From Streptomyces sp. NBC_00576 (GTDB lineage Bacteria; Actinomycetota; Actinomycetes; Streptomycetales; Streptomycetaceae), in contig NZ_CP107780.1 of NCBI RefSeq assembly GCF_036345175.1, forward strand, positions 8,556,001 to 8,620,000: a stretch of 64,000 nt of DNA, written 5' to 3'. The notes beneath the pieces are model-generated. The model was given only the letters and a program-made list of their open reading frames with translations. It made no database searches and was not told where the DNA came from. How positions within the stretch are numbered: the first letter of the stretch is position 1; every line of letters starts with the position of its first letter. The position numbers and the translations under genes are program-made. Below, piece by piece: positions 43,583 to 52,279 of this stretch.

Positions 43583-45102
43583 GGGCGCCGCCAGCTCCGT
43601 CCGTCTCGTTCGAGCATTTCGTCCGCCTCGACGGGGCCCCACGTGCCCGAGGGGTACTGCGCGGGCTTGCCGTGCTTGTCCCAGTACTGCTCGATCGGGT
43701 CGAGGATCCGCCAGGACAGCTCGACCTCCTCGGTGCGCGGGAACAGGTTCGAGTCGCCGAGGAGGACGTCCAGGATCAGGCGCTCGTACGCCTCCGGGCT
43801 CGACTCCGTGAACGACTCGCCGTACGCGAAGTCCATGGACACGTCCCGGATCTCCATCGAGGTGCCGGGCACCTTGGAGCCGAAGCGGACCGTGATGCCC
43901 TCGTCGGGCTGGACGCGGATGACGATCGCGTTCTGGCCCAGTTCCTCCGTCGCCGTGTGGTCGAAGGGGGAGTGGGGCGCCCGCTGGAACACGACCGCGA
44001 TCTCCGTCACCCGGCGGCCCAGACGCTTGCCGGTGCGGAGGTAGAAGGGGACGCCCGCCCAGCGGCGGTTGTCGACCTCGACCTTGATCGCCGCGTAGGT
44101 GTCGGTCTTCGACTTGGGGTCGATGCCGTCTTCCTGGAGGTAGCCGATGGCCTTCTCGCCACCCTGCCAGCCCGCCGCGTACTGCCCGCGGACCGTGTCC
44201 TTGCCCAGGTCGTGCGGCAGCTTGACCGCGCCGAGGACCTTGGTCTTCTCGGCGGCCAGCGCGTCCGCGTCGAAGGAGGCCGGCTCCTCCATGGCCGTGA
44301 GGGCCATCAGCTGGAGAAGGTGGTTCTGGATGACGTCACGGGCCGCGCCGATGCCGTCGTAGTAGCCGGCCCGGCCGCCGATGCCGATGTCCTCGGCCAT
44401 CGTGATCTGCACATGGTCCACGAAGGACCGGTTCCAGATCGGCTCGAACATCTGGTTGGCGAAGCGGAGCGCCAGGATGTTCTGGACGGTCTCCTTGCCG
44501 AGGTAGTGGTCGATCCGGAAGACCTGGTCCGGGGCGAAGACCTCCTCGACGGTCGCGTTGAGCTCCTCGGCCGACTTGAGGTCGTGCCCGAAGGGCTTCT
44601 CGATGACCGCACGCCGCCAGGAACCGTTGTCCTGGTCCGCCAGACCGTGCTTCTTCAGCTGCTTGATGACCACCGGGAAGGCGGACGGCGGCACGGAGAG
44701 GTAGAAGGCGAAGTTGCCGCCCGTCCCCTGCGCCTTGTCCAGCTCCTGGATCGTCGAGCGCAGCCGCTCGAAGGACTCGTCGTCGTCGAAGGTGCCCTGG
44801 ACGAAGCGCATCCCCTGGATGAGCTGCTGCCAGACCTCCTCACGGAACGGCGTACGGGCGTGCTCCTTGACTGCGTCGTGGACCTCCGCCGCGAAGTCCT
44901 CGTCCGCCCATTCGCGCCGGGCGAACCCGACGAGGGAGAAACCTGGCGGCAGCAACCCGCGGTTGGCGAGGTCGTACACCGCAGGCATCAGCTTTTTGCG
45001 TGACAGGTCGCCGGTGACCCCGAAGATGACCAGGCCCGACGGCCCCGCGATACGCGGGAGCCGTCGGTCTGCGGGGTCACGCAGCGGGTTGCTGCTTGAC
45101 AA
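43579..45102 (-). CDS. zwf: Glucose-6-phosphate 1-dehydrogenase
   Basis: A 507-residue enzyme oxidising glucose 6-phosphate to 6-phosphogluconolactone with NADP. The coenzyme fold is VIFGVTGDLSRKKLMPAVYD, the active site is FRIDHYLGKETVQNI, EKPFGHDLKSA lies before it, and GVPFYLRTGKRL after it. The start is a TTG at 45102, with GGAGG 9 nt upstream (inside the end of tal); it gives MSSSNPLRDP as in related species. Only 4 nt separate it from the tal stop, so translation is coupled. Confidence 0.96.
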   Translation of the reverse strand: MSSSNPLRDPADRRLPRIAGPSGLVIFGVTGDLSRKKLMPAVYDLANRGLLPPGFSLVGFARREWADEDFAAEVHDAVKEHARTPFREEVWQQLIQGMRFVQGTFDDDESFERLRSTIQELDKAQGTGGNFAFYLSVPPSAFPVVIKQLKKHGLADQDNGSWRRAVIEKPFGHDLKSAEELNATVEEVFAPDQVFRIDHYLGKETVQNILALRFANQMFEPIWNRSFVDHVQITMAEDIGIGGRAGYYDGIGAARDVIQNHLLQLMALTAMEEPASFDADALAAEKTKVLGAVKLPHDLGKDTVRGQYAAGWQGGEKAIGYLQEDGIDPKSKTDTYAAIKVEVDNRRWAGVPFYLRTGKRLGRRVTEIAVVFQRAPHSPFDHTATEELGQNAIVIRVQPDEGITVRFGSKVPGTSMEIRDVSMDFAYGESFTESSPEAYERLILDVLLGDSNLFPRTEEVELSWRILDPIEQYWDKHGKPAQYPSGTWGPVEADEMLERDGRSWRRP

Positions 45103-45106
45103 GGTT

Positions 45107-46225
45107 TCAGCCCTCCGAGGGGGCGAGGCGCGCCAGTTCCGCCTCTGTCGACTTGAGCAGGTCGGTCCAGGACGTCTCGAACTTCTCGACGCCCTCGTCC
45201 TCCAGAAGCTGGACCACTTCGTCGTACGAGATCCCGAGCTTCTCGACCGCGTCGAGTTCGGCGCGGGCCTGCTCGTACGTACCGGCGATGGTGTTGCCGG
45301 TGATCTGTCCGTGGTCCTCGGTGGCGAACAGGGTCGCCTCCGGCATGGTGTTCACCGTGTTCGGCGCGACCAGGTCGTCGACGTACAGGGTGTCCTTGTA
45401 CGCCTTGTCCTTGACGCCGGTCGAGGCCCACAGCGGACGCTGCTTGTTGGCCTGCGCCTTGTCGAGGGCGACCCAGCGGTCCGAGCCGAAGACCTCCTCG
45501 TACGCCTGGTAGGCCAGCCGCGCGTTGGCGAGACCGGCCTTGCCGCGGGCGGCCTTGGCTTCGTCGGTGCCCAGCGCGTCGATCCGCTTGTCGATCTCGG
45601 TGTCCACGCGGGACACGAAGAAGGACGCCACCGAGTGGATCTTCGACAGGTCCAGGCCGCGGTCCTTGGCCTTCTCCAGGCCCGCCAGGTACGCGTCCAT
45701 GACCTTGCGGTAGCGCTCCAGCGAGAAGATCAGCGTGACATTGACGCTGATCCCGAGGCCGATGACCTCGGTGATCGCCGGGAGACCCGCCTCGGTGGCC
45801 GGGATCTTGATCAGGGTGTTCGGACGGTCCACCAGCCAGGCCAGCTGCTTGGCCTCGGCGATGGTCGCGGTGGTGTTGTGGGCGAGACGGGGGTCGACCT
45901 CGATCGACACCCGGCCGTCCTGGCCCTGCGTCGAGTCGAAGACCGGGCGCAGGATGTCGGCGGCGTCACGGACGTCCGCCGTCGTGATCATGCGGACGGC
46001 CTCTTCGACGGTGACCTTGCGGGCGGCGAGCTCGGTGAGCTGCTGCTCGTAACCGTCACCGCTGCTGATCGCCTTCTGGAAGATCGACGGGTTGGTCGTG
46101 ACGCCCACGACGTGCTGCTGGTCGATCAGCTCGGCGAGGTTGCCGGACGTGATCCGCTGGCGCGACAGGTCGTCCAGCCAGATCGCGACGCCCTCCTCGG
46201 AGAGGCGCTTGAGTGCGTCTGTCAT
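45107..46225 (-). CDS. tal: Transaldolase
   Basis: A 372-residue transaldolase of the actinobacterial (class with about 370 residues) type. The N-terminus has GVAIWLDDLSRQRI and VVGVTTNPSIFQKAIS; the Schiff-base Lys is in NTLIKIPATEAGLPAI; SVNVTLIFSLERYRKVMDAYL follows. It transfers a dihydroxyacetone unit between sedoheptulose 7-phosphate and glyceraldehyde 3-phosphate. It is second in the operon, 33 nt after tkt. Confidence 0.96.
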   Translation of the reverse strand: MTDALKRLSEEGVAIWLDDLSRQRITSGNLAELIDQQHVVGVTTNPSIFQKAISSGDGYEQQLTELAARKVTVEEAVRMITTADVRDAADILRPVFDSTQGQDGRVSIEVDPRLAHNTTATIAEAKQLAWLVDRPNTLIKIPATEAGLPAITEVIGLGISVNVTLIFSLERYRKVMDAYLAGLEKAKDRGLDLSKIHSVASFFVSRVDTEIDKRIDALGTDEAKAARGKAGLANARLAYQAYEEVFGSDRWVALDKAQANKQRPLWASTGVKDKAYKDTLYVDDLVAPNTVNTMPEATLFATEDHGQITGNTIAGTYEQARAELDAVEKLGISYDEVVQLLEDEGVEKFETSWTDLLKSTEAELARLAPSEG

Positions 46226-46258
46226 GGAATTACATCTCCTACGTGTCGTATGTGAGCG

Positions 46259-48346
46259 TCAGCGCTGAGCGTCGGCGAGGGATTCCCGCGCCTTGGCAGC
46301 CACATTCTCGGCAGTGAAGCCGAACTCCTGGAAGAGGACCTTGCCGTCGGCCGACGCACCGAAGTGCTCCAGGGAAACGATGCGGCCCGCGTCCCCGACG
46401 TACTTGTGCCACGTGAGACCGATACCGGCCTCGACCGCGACGCGCGCCTTGACGGACGGGAGCAGAACGCTCTCCCGGTACCCCTGGTCCTGCTCCTCGA
46501 ACCACTCCACGGACGGCATCGACACGACCCGCGTCGGCACACCCTCCGCCTGGAGCTGCTCACGGGCACCGACGGCCACGTGGACCTCGGAACCGGTGGC
46601 GATGAGGATGACCTGAGCGTCGCCGCCTTCGGCCTCGAAGAGGACGTAACCGCCCTTCGCCGCATCCTCGTTGGCCTCGTACGTCGGCACGCCCTGGCGG
46701 GTCAGCGCGAGGCCGTGCGGGGCACCCTTGCCGAAGACCTTCGTCCAGCGCCTGAGGATCTCGCGCCAGGCGATGGCCGTCTCGTTGGCGTCGGCCGGGC
46801 GGACGACGTTCAGGCCCGGGATGGCACGCAGCGACGCGATGTGCTCGACCGGCTGGTGGGTGGGGCCGTCCTCGCCGAGGCCGATGGAGTCGTGGGTCCA
46901 CACGTACGTCACCGGCACGTGCATCAGCGCGGACAGCCGCACCGCGTTGCGCATGTAGTCGGAGAAGACGAGGAAAGTACCGCCGTAGACACGGGTGTTG
47001 CCGTGCAGGGCGATGCCGTTCATCTCGGCGGCCATCGAGTGCTCGCGGATACCGAAGTGGATCGTGCGGCCGTACGGGTCCGCCTCCGGCAGCGGGTTGT
47101 CCGCCGGGAGGAAGGAGGACGTCTTGTCGATGGTCGTGTTGTTCGAGCCGGCCAGGTCGGCCGAGCCGCCCCACAGCTCCGGGATGACCGCACCGAGCGC
47201 CTGCAGGACCTTGCCGGACGCGGCACGCGTGGCGACACCCTTGCCCGCCTCGAAGACCGGGAGCTTCTCCTCCCAGCCCTTGGGCAGTTCACCCGCGGAG
47301 ATACGGTCGAACTCGGCGGCGCGCTCGGCGTTGCTGTTGCGCCACTCCTGGAACGACTTCTCCCACTCCGCCTTGGCCTGACGGCCGCGATCCAGCGCCT
47401 CGCGGGTGTGGTTGAGAACGGCGTCCGAGACCTCGAAGGACTGCTCCGGGTCGAAGCCGAGGACACGCTTGGTGGCCGCGACCTCGTCGTCACCGAGCGC
47501 CGAGCCGTGCGCCGCCTCGGTGTTCTGCGCGTTCGGGGCGGGCCAGGCGATGATCGAGCGCATCGCGATGAACGACGGCTTGTCCGTCACCTTCTTGGCG
47601 GCCTGGACGGCGTTGTAGATGGCGTGCGGGTCGAGGTCGCCGTCCGGCTTCGGGGCGATCCGCTGTACGTGCCAGCCGTACGCCTCGTACCGCTTGGCCA
47701 CGTCCTCGGAGACGGCCGTCTCGGTGTCGCCCTCGATCGAGATGTGGTTGTCGTCCCACAGCAGGACCAGGTTGCCGAGCTTCTGGTGGCCGGCCAGCGA
47801 GGACGCCTCCGCGGAGATGCCCTCCTGCAGGCAGCCGTCGCCGGCGATCGCGAAGATGAAGTGGTCGAACGGGGACTCCCCTTCGGGGGCCTCCGGGTCG
47901 AACAGACCGCGCTCGTAGCGGGCGGCCATGGCCATGCCCACAGCGTTGGCGACACCCTGACCGAGCGGACCGGTCGTCGTCTCGACGCCCGTCGTGTGCC
48001 CGTACTCGGGGTGACCGGGGGTCTTGGAACCCCACGTCCGGAACGCCTTCAGGTCGTCCAGCTCCAGGCCGAAACCGGCCAGGTAGAGCTGGGTGTAGAG
48101 GGTCAGGGACGAGTGGCCGGCGGACAGCACGAAACGGTCGCGCCCGACCCAGTCGGCGTCCGCCGGGTCGTGCCGCATCACCTTCTGGAAGAGGGTGTAC
48201 GCGGCGGGTGCCAGGCTCATCGCCGTACCGGGATGGCCGTTACCGACCTTCTGTACGGCATCGGCGGCCAGGACGCGGGCGGTGTCGACGGCCCGCTGGT
48301 CCAACTCGGTCCACTCGAGGTCTGTGGTGGTCGGCTTGGTGCTCAC
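46259..48346 (-). CDS. tkt: Transketolase
   Basis: A 695-residue thiamine-diphosphate enzyme of the non-oxidative pentose-phosphate pathway. Seen are NGHPGTAMSLAPAAYTLF, HDPADADWVGRDRFVLSAGH, GPLGQGVANAVGMAMA, the ThDP motif GDGCLQEGISAEASSLAG with NHISIEGDT, the transketolase signature around DSIGLGEDGPTHQPVEHI, and a C-terminal domain ending KVLFQEFGFTAENVAAKA. The GTG at 48346 has AGGAG about 12 nt upstream. It leads the minus-strand operon and is divergent from ctaB. Confidence 0.97.
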   Translation of the reverse strand: MSTKPTTTDLEWTELDQRAVDTARVLAADAVQKVGNGHPGTAMSLAPAAYTLFQKVMRHDPADADWVGRDRFVLSAGHSSLTLYTQLYLAGFGLELDDLKAFRTWGSKTPGHPEYGHTTGVETTTGPLGQGVANAVGMAMAARYERGLFDPEAPEGESPFDHFIFAIAGDGCLQEGISAEASSLAGHQKLGNLVLLWDDNHISIEGDTETAVSEDVAKRYEAYGWHVQRIAPKPDGDLDPHAIYNAVQAAKKVTDKPSFIAMRSIIAWPAPNAQNTEAAHGSALGDDEVAATKRVLGFDPEQSFEVSDAVLNHTREALDRGRQAKAEWEKSFQEWRNSNAERAAEFDRISAGELPKGWEEKLPVFEAGKGVATRAASGKVLQALGAVIPELWGGSADLAGSNNTTIDKTSSFLPADNPLPEADPYGRTIHFGIREHSMAAEMNGIALHGNTRVYGGTFLVFSDYMRNAVRLSALMHVPVTYVWTHDSIGLGEDGPTHQPVEHIASLRAIPGLNVVRPADANETAIAWREILRRWTKVFGKGAPHGLALTRQGVPTYEANEDAAKGGYVLFEAEGGDAQVILIATGSEVHVAVGAREQLQAEGVPTRVVSMPSVEWFEEQDQGYRESVLLPSVKARVAVEAGIGLTWHKYVGDAGRIVSLEHFGASADGKVLFQEFGFTAENVAAKARESLADAQR

Positions 48347-48711
48347 CCTGGGTCAGGGCTCCTCTCCACATGTCTAATGCCGGCGTCCTCGGTGTCCACC
48401 GGCTGCCGGGGGCTGACACCCTCGGCCTTTGTCGAGCCTACCCTCGGAAGAACGTGCAGTATTTCGAGTCATTCCAGACTGCCGGGACTGCTTGGTATCC
48501 GCCTTCCGACCGCTGCCGGACTGCAATACGAAGCGGGCCGTCCGAGTGCTCAATGGAGCCACGTCACGCCCGTCACAAAGCACCTCTCAACACGACCCCA
48601 CCCCCGCGAAGGGCGGGGTCTGGGCAACGTCTAGAGTGGCGTGGTAAGCGCGAGCCTTTACCGGGACTTCACAGCCGGGGGCTTGTTGGAATGTCTCTGT
48701 CAGGGGTGTGC
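48347..48711. other. Divergent promoter region between tkt and ctaB
   Basis: There is no credible gene in these 365 bases. I see a hairpin at 48594-48620 (GACCCC with GGGGTC, inner CCC with GGG) and a possible -10, TAGAGT, at 48632-48637 reading toward ctaB, but no convincing -35 for either direction. Confidence 0.45.
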
Positions 48712-49665
48712 GTGACGGCCGTTGAATCCCGTCCAGCGGGGATGACCGGGACGAGCCAGAGTCAGAACCGGAACCGACGGCCGTTCGGGGCCCGGGTCAT
48801 GGCGTTCGTTGCTCTCACAAAGCCGCGGATCATCGAGCTGCTTCTCATCACCACGGTTCCGGTGATGTTCCTCGCGGAGCAGGGGGTGCCGGACCTGGGA
48901 CTGGTCCTCCTCACCTGCTTCGGCGGCTACCTCTCCGCAGGCGGCGCCAACGCGCTCAACATGTACATCGACCGTGACATCGACGCGCTCATGGACCGCA
49001 CCTCGCAGCGCCCGCTGGTCACCGGAATGGTCAGCCCGCGCGAGTGCCTGGCCTTCGGTATCGGCCTCGCCGTCGCCTCCACCCTCCTCTTCGGCCTCAC
49101 GGTCAACTGGCTGTCGGCCTGGCTGGCACTGGGCGCGCTCCTCTTCTACGTGGTCGTCTACACGATGATCCTCAAGCGGCGTACGTCGCAGAACATCGTG
49201 TGGGGCGGCATCGCGGGCTGTATGCCGGTCCTCATCGGCTGGTCCGCCGTCACGGACTCGCTCTCCTGGGCGCCGGTCATCCTCTTCCTGGTCATGTTCT
49301 TCTGGACCCCGCCGCACTACTGGCCGCTGTCCATGAAGGTGCGGGACGACTACGCGCGCGTGGGCGTGCCGATGCTCCCGGTCATCGCCTCCAACAAGAC
49401 GGTCGCCCGGCAGATCGTGGCGTACAGCTGGGCGATGGTCGCGGTCTCGCTGCTGCTCACCCCGCTCGGTTACACCGGCTGGTTCTACACGACGGTCGCG
49501 CTGGCGGCGGGTGGCTGGTGGCTGTGGGAGGCGCACGGGCTGCAGAACCGGGCGAAGGCGGAGACGGCGGGCGGGAAGCTCAAGGAGATGCGGCTGTTCC
49601 ACTGGTCGATCACTTACGTCTCGCTGCTGTTCGTGGCTGTGGCTGTGGATCCCTTCTTGCGCTGA
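48712..49665 (+). CDS. ctaB: Protoheme IX farnesyltransferase (haem O synthase)
   Basis: A 317-residue UbiA-type prenyltransferase adding the farnesyl group to haem B for cytochrome oxidase. The prenyl-diphosphate motif NMYIDRDIDALMDRTSQRPL is conserved, with the second acidic loop near MKVRDDYARVGVPMLPV and FFWTPPHYWPLSM, plus about nine helices. The GTG at 48712 has CAGGGG 7 nt upstream; in-frame starts at 48691 and 48742 are alternatives. Its partner ctaA lies 3 kb away. A hairpin follows at 49749. Confidence 0.93.
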   Translation: MTAVESRPAGMTGTSQSQNRNRRPFGARVMAFVALTKPRIIELLLITTVPVMFLAEQGVPDLGLVLLTCFGGYLSAGGANALNMYIDRDIDALMDRTSQRPLVTGMVSPRECLAFGIGLAVASTLLFGLTVNWLSAWLALGALLFYVVVYTMILKRRTSQNIVWGGIAGCMPVLIGWSAVTDSLSWAPVILFLVMFFWTPPHYWPLSMKVRDDYARVGVPMLPVIASNKTVARQIVAYSWAMVAVSLLLTPLGYTGWFYTTVALAAGGWWLWEAHGLQNRAKAETAGGKLKEMRLFHWSITYVSLLFVAVAVDPFLR

Positions 49666-49748
49666 GGTTCCGCGCGGGTCCGTAGTCCGCTGCGGGCCGG
49701 TGGGGCTGGTCGCGCCCACGCGGCGGAGCCGCACAACGTCACAGCCCC

Positions 49749-49766
49749 GCGCCCCTTTCGGGGCGC
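49749..49766 (+). terminator. Short hairpin after ctaB
   Basis: GCGCCCC-TTTC-GGGGCGC, a 7-bp stem with a tetraloop 84 nt after the ctaB stop. Confidence 0.5.
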
Positions 49767-49846
49767 CCTTGGCGCCCGGGGGTGAGTGGTCAAGGCCACT
49801 TGCCCCGCCGTCGCCGTTTGATCTACCCGTCGGTAGCATCCTGGCC

Positions 49847-50203
49847 ATGGCAGACACGCAGCAGGTTGACGAGACCGCCGACGCCAAGCAGGCCGCCAAG
49901 GCGGAGCGCCGGGCGGCCAAGCTCGCCAAGCAGATCAACGGCTTCGCCAAGCAGCACGGCGGCGCCGAGGGACAGGTGGCGTACATCGGGGAGCGCGGGG
50001 CCCGGATCGTACTTGTCGGCGAGGACGGCGGCTGGGGCGACCTCATGGCCCCCACGTACGCGATCGCCCAGCAGGCCGTCGAGAAGGCCGGCATCACCGT
50101 CCACGAGGACTTCGACGGGGAGTTCGCGGCCAAGGTGACGACCGGGCGGTACGAATGGACGCGCATGGCGGGAATCCAGGTGGGCGGGCCGAGCAACTCG
50201 TGA
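49847..50203 (+). CDS. Conserved small protein of unknown function
   Basis: A 118-residue hydrophilic protein I cannot assign. The first 50 residues are a charged, Ala/Lys-rich predicted helix (ADAKQAAKAERRAAKLAKQI); the rest is compact (YIGERGARIVLVGEDGGWGDLMAPTYAIAQQAVEKAGI) and ends YEWTRMAGIQVGG. Coding character is good from the ATG at 49847. TAGCAT at 49834-49839 ends 7 nt before the ATG, so the mRNA may be leaderless, and an inverted repeat CTACC-CGTC-GGTAG overlaps that -10, which suggests a repressor site. There is no signal peptide. Confidence 0.7.
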   Translation: MADTQQVDETADAKQAAKAERRAAKLAKQINGFAKQHGGAEGQVAYIGERGARIVLVGEDGGWGDLMAPTYAIAQQAVEKAGITVHEDFDGEFAAKVTTGRYEWTRMAGIQVGGPSNS

Positions 50204-50321
50204 AGTGCGGGGAGTGGCCGATCGGCGCCGCTCATTCCCACGGGGTGTGCGAGAGCAACACCTGACAGTCGGTTCACCCGTTAGGACCTTAGGAACACAC
50301 GGTCCGACACGGGGAGCCCGG

Positions 50322-51428
50322 ATGATCGAAACGCCGTCCCTCGTGGACCAGTACTGCCACGGCGTACTGCGGACAGAGCTGGGCCTCGGCACCTTCGAGG
50401 CCCAGCTCGCGCGTACCGAGGGCCCGCCGGCCGCCGGGACCACCCTCTTCGACACCCAGACCGGATTCGCCGTACGCCGCTGGTGCCCCCCGCTGCTCGG
50501 CCTGGAACCGCATGCTCCCCCCGCCCGTTATCTCGCCCGGCGCCGTGAACTCGGCGTACTGGAATCGGGCCGACGGCTGCTGCGGGGCAGCGGGATCACG
50601 ACATATCTGGTCGACGCCGGGCTGCCCGGCGACCTCACCGGACCCGGTGAGATGGCCGCCGCAGGGGCCGCCGACGCCCACGAGATCGTCCGGCTCGAAC
50701 TCCTCGCCGAACAGGTGGCCGACACCTCCGGCACCGTCGAGTCCTTCCTCGCCAACCTCGCCGAGTCGGTGCACGGCGCCGCCACGAGCGCCGTCGCCTT
50801 CACCTCCGTGGCGGGCCTACGGCACGGACTGGCGCTCGCTCCCGATCCGCCGGGGCCGGGGGAGGTGCGGGGCGCGGCGGGCCGCTGGCTGGCCGGACGC
50901 CGTGTCGGCGGCGCGCTCAGCGACCCGGTGCTGCTGCGCCACCTGCTGTGGATCGCGGTCGCCTCGGGCCTGCCGCTCCAACTCCACGCCGGGCTGGGCG
51001 AACCGGGATTACGCATCGACCGCACCGACCCGGTCCTGCTCACCGACTTCGTCCGCGCCACGGCCGGGCTCGGCACCGACCTGGTGCTGCTCCACGGGTA
51101 CCCGTACCACCGCCACGCGGCCCACCTGGCCGGCGTCTTCCCGCATGTGTACGCCGACCTGGGCGCGGCCCTCGTCCGTACCGGTGCCCGGGCCGCCGCC
51201 GTTCTCGCCGAGGTCCTCGAACTCGCGCCCTTCGGCAAGATCCTCTTCTCCAGTGGCGCCCACGGCCTGCCCGAACTCCATGTGGTGGGCGCCCGCCTCT
51301 TCCGCGAGGCCCTCGGCCGCGTGCTCGGCGGCTGGGTCGCCGAGGGGGCGTGGTCGTTGGGGGACGCGCAACGGGTGGCGGGACTGATCGCGGCGGGGAA
51401 CGCGCAGCGGGTGTACGGGCTGGGCTGA
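50322..51428 (+). CDS. Amidohydrolase of the FluG type
   Basis: A 369-residue TIM-barrel amidohydrolase-2 protein. Recognisable are LVDQYCHGVL at the first strand, LPLQLHAGLGEPGLR, LVLLHGYPYHRHAAHLAGVFPHVYADLG and ILFSSGAHGLPELHVVGA. These match the N-terminal domain of FluG and glutamine-synthetase-linked amidohydrolases. In the last motif family members usually have an Asp metal ligand (FSSD), which is Gly here, so catalysis may differ or be lost. The ATG at 50322 has GGGGAG upstream; the frame runs open from 50205. Substrate unknown. Confidence 0.78.
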   Translation: MIETPSLVDQYCHGVLRTELGLGTFEAQLARTEGPPAAGTTLFDTQTGFAVRRWCPPLLGLEPHAPPARYLARRRELGVLESGRRLLRGSGITTYLVDAGLPGDLTGPGEMAAAGAADAHEIVRLELLAEQVADTSGTVESFLANLAESVHGAATSAVAFTSVAGLRHGLALAPDPPGPGEVRGAAGRWLAGRRVGGALSDPVLLRHLLWIAVASGLPLQLHAGLGEPGLRIDRTDPVLLTDFVRATAGLGTDLVLLHGYPYHRHAAHLAGVFPHVYADLGAALVRTGARAAAVLAEVLELAPFGKILFSSGAHGLPELHVVGARLFREALGRVLGGWVAEGAWSLGDAQRVAGLIAAGNAQRVYGLG

Positions 51429-51465
51429 CGTGTACGGGCTGGGGTGAGCCGTAAACACTGGGGGC

Positions 51466-52233
51466 ATGACGACACACAGGACTCGGGCGGATGCCCTGAC
51501 CAGCGCCTTACTGGACCGCTTCCTGGCTGAGCTGCGAGCACTCTCCCTGGCTGCCGTCTGGGCCCATGGTTCGCTCGCCGGCGGCGACTATCAGGAGGGG
51601 CGCAGCGACCTCGACCTGATCGTCGTCCTGGAGAGGCCGATCGGGCCGGGCACCGCCTGGAACGCGGCCAAGCTGCACGCCCGCCTGCGCACCGCCCCGC
51701 TCGCCCCGCAGCTGCACTGCACCTACCTGACCGACGCGACGACGGCCAACCCCGAGCGACGGCACCTGACCTGGGCGCACGGCGAGCTGTTCCGGCGGAC
51801 CGTCACCCCGGTCACCCGGCGCGAACTGCACGCCTTCGGACGGGTGCTGTACGGGACGGCGCCCGGGGAGCTGCTTCCGGTGGTGCCGGACCGGCAGCTG
51901 GCGGACTTCGTCGTACGTGACCAGCGTGACTTCTGGCGGCCCGCCGTGGACAAGGCCTGGCTCTGGACGCAGGAGGTCTGGGTCGACCTCGGGCTGGTCA
52001 CCTTCGCCCGGGCTGCCATGACCCTGAGGGAGGGCAGTCTGATCTCGAAGCGGGAGGCGCTGGATCTGCTGCCGGGGCTGGGGGCGCCCGTGGAGGTCGT
52101 CGAGGACATCGCGCGGAGGCGGTACGGGCCGGAGGGCGGGCCGGTCGACGCCGGGTGGCGTGACCGGCGCGGCGAGCTGACGCGGGACTACCTGGGCGCT
52201 GCGATCGACCGCCTGGTGACCTCGTACACATGA
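51466..52233 (+). CDS. Nucleotidyltransferase-fold protein (aminoglycoside adenylyltransferase-like)
   Basis: A 255-residue protein. The NTP-transferase signature AAVWAHGSLAGGDYQEGRSDLDLIVVL has the Gly-Ser and the Asp-x-Asp metal site. The C-terminal helical domain (WLWTQEVWVDLGLVTFARAAMTLREGSLISKREALDLL) resembles the DUF4111 region of AadA-type enzymes. Resistance activity is not implied; many streptomycete copies are of unknown substrate. The ATG at 51466 follows the amidohydrolase by 37 nt, so co-transcription is plausible. A bidirectional hairpin follows. Confidence 0.78.
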   Translation: MTTHRTRADALTSALLDRFLAELRALSLAAVWAHGSLAGGDYQEGRSDLDLIVVLERPIGPGTAWNAAKLHARLRTAPLAPQLHCTYLTDATTANPERRHLTWAHGELFRRTVTPVTRRELHAFGRVLYGTAPGELLPVVPDRQLADFVVRDQRDFWRPAVDKAWLWTQEVWVDLGLVTFARAAMTLREGSLISKREALDLLPGLGAPVEVVEDIARRRYGPEGGPVDAGWRDRRGELTRDYLGAAIDRLVTSYT

Positions 52234-52241
52234 CCTCGTGG

Positions 52242-52273
52242 AACGTGACGCACGCGCACGCGTGCGTCACGTT
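52242..52273. terminator. Bidirectional terminator between convergent genes
   Basis: AACGTGACGCACG at 52242-52254 pairs perfectly with CGTGCGTCACGTT at 52261-52273 with a short loop. It lies between the nucleotidyltransferase gene and ctaA. Confidence 0.8.
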
Positions 52274-52279
52274 GCCGGT

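Noticed and set aside
46364..48634. A 756-codon plus-strand frame opposite tkt
   Set aside because: Antisense shadow of transketolase with Arg/Val/Gly-rich translation and no motifs.
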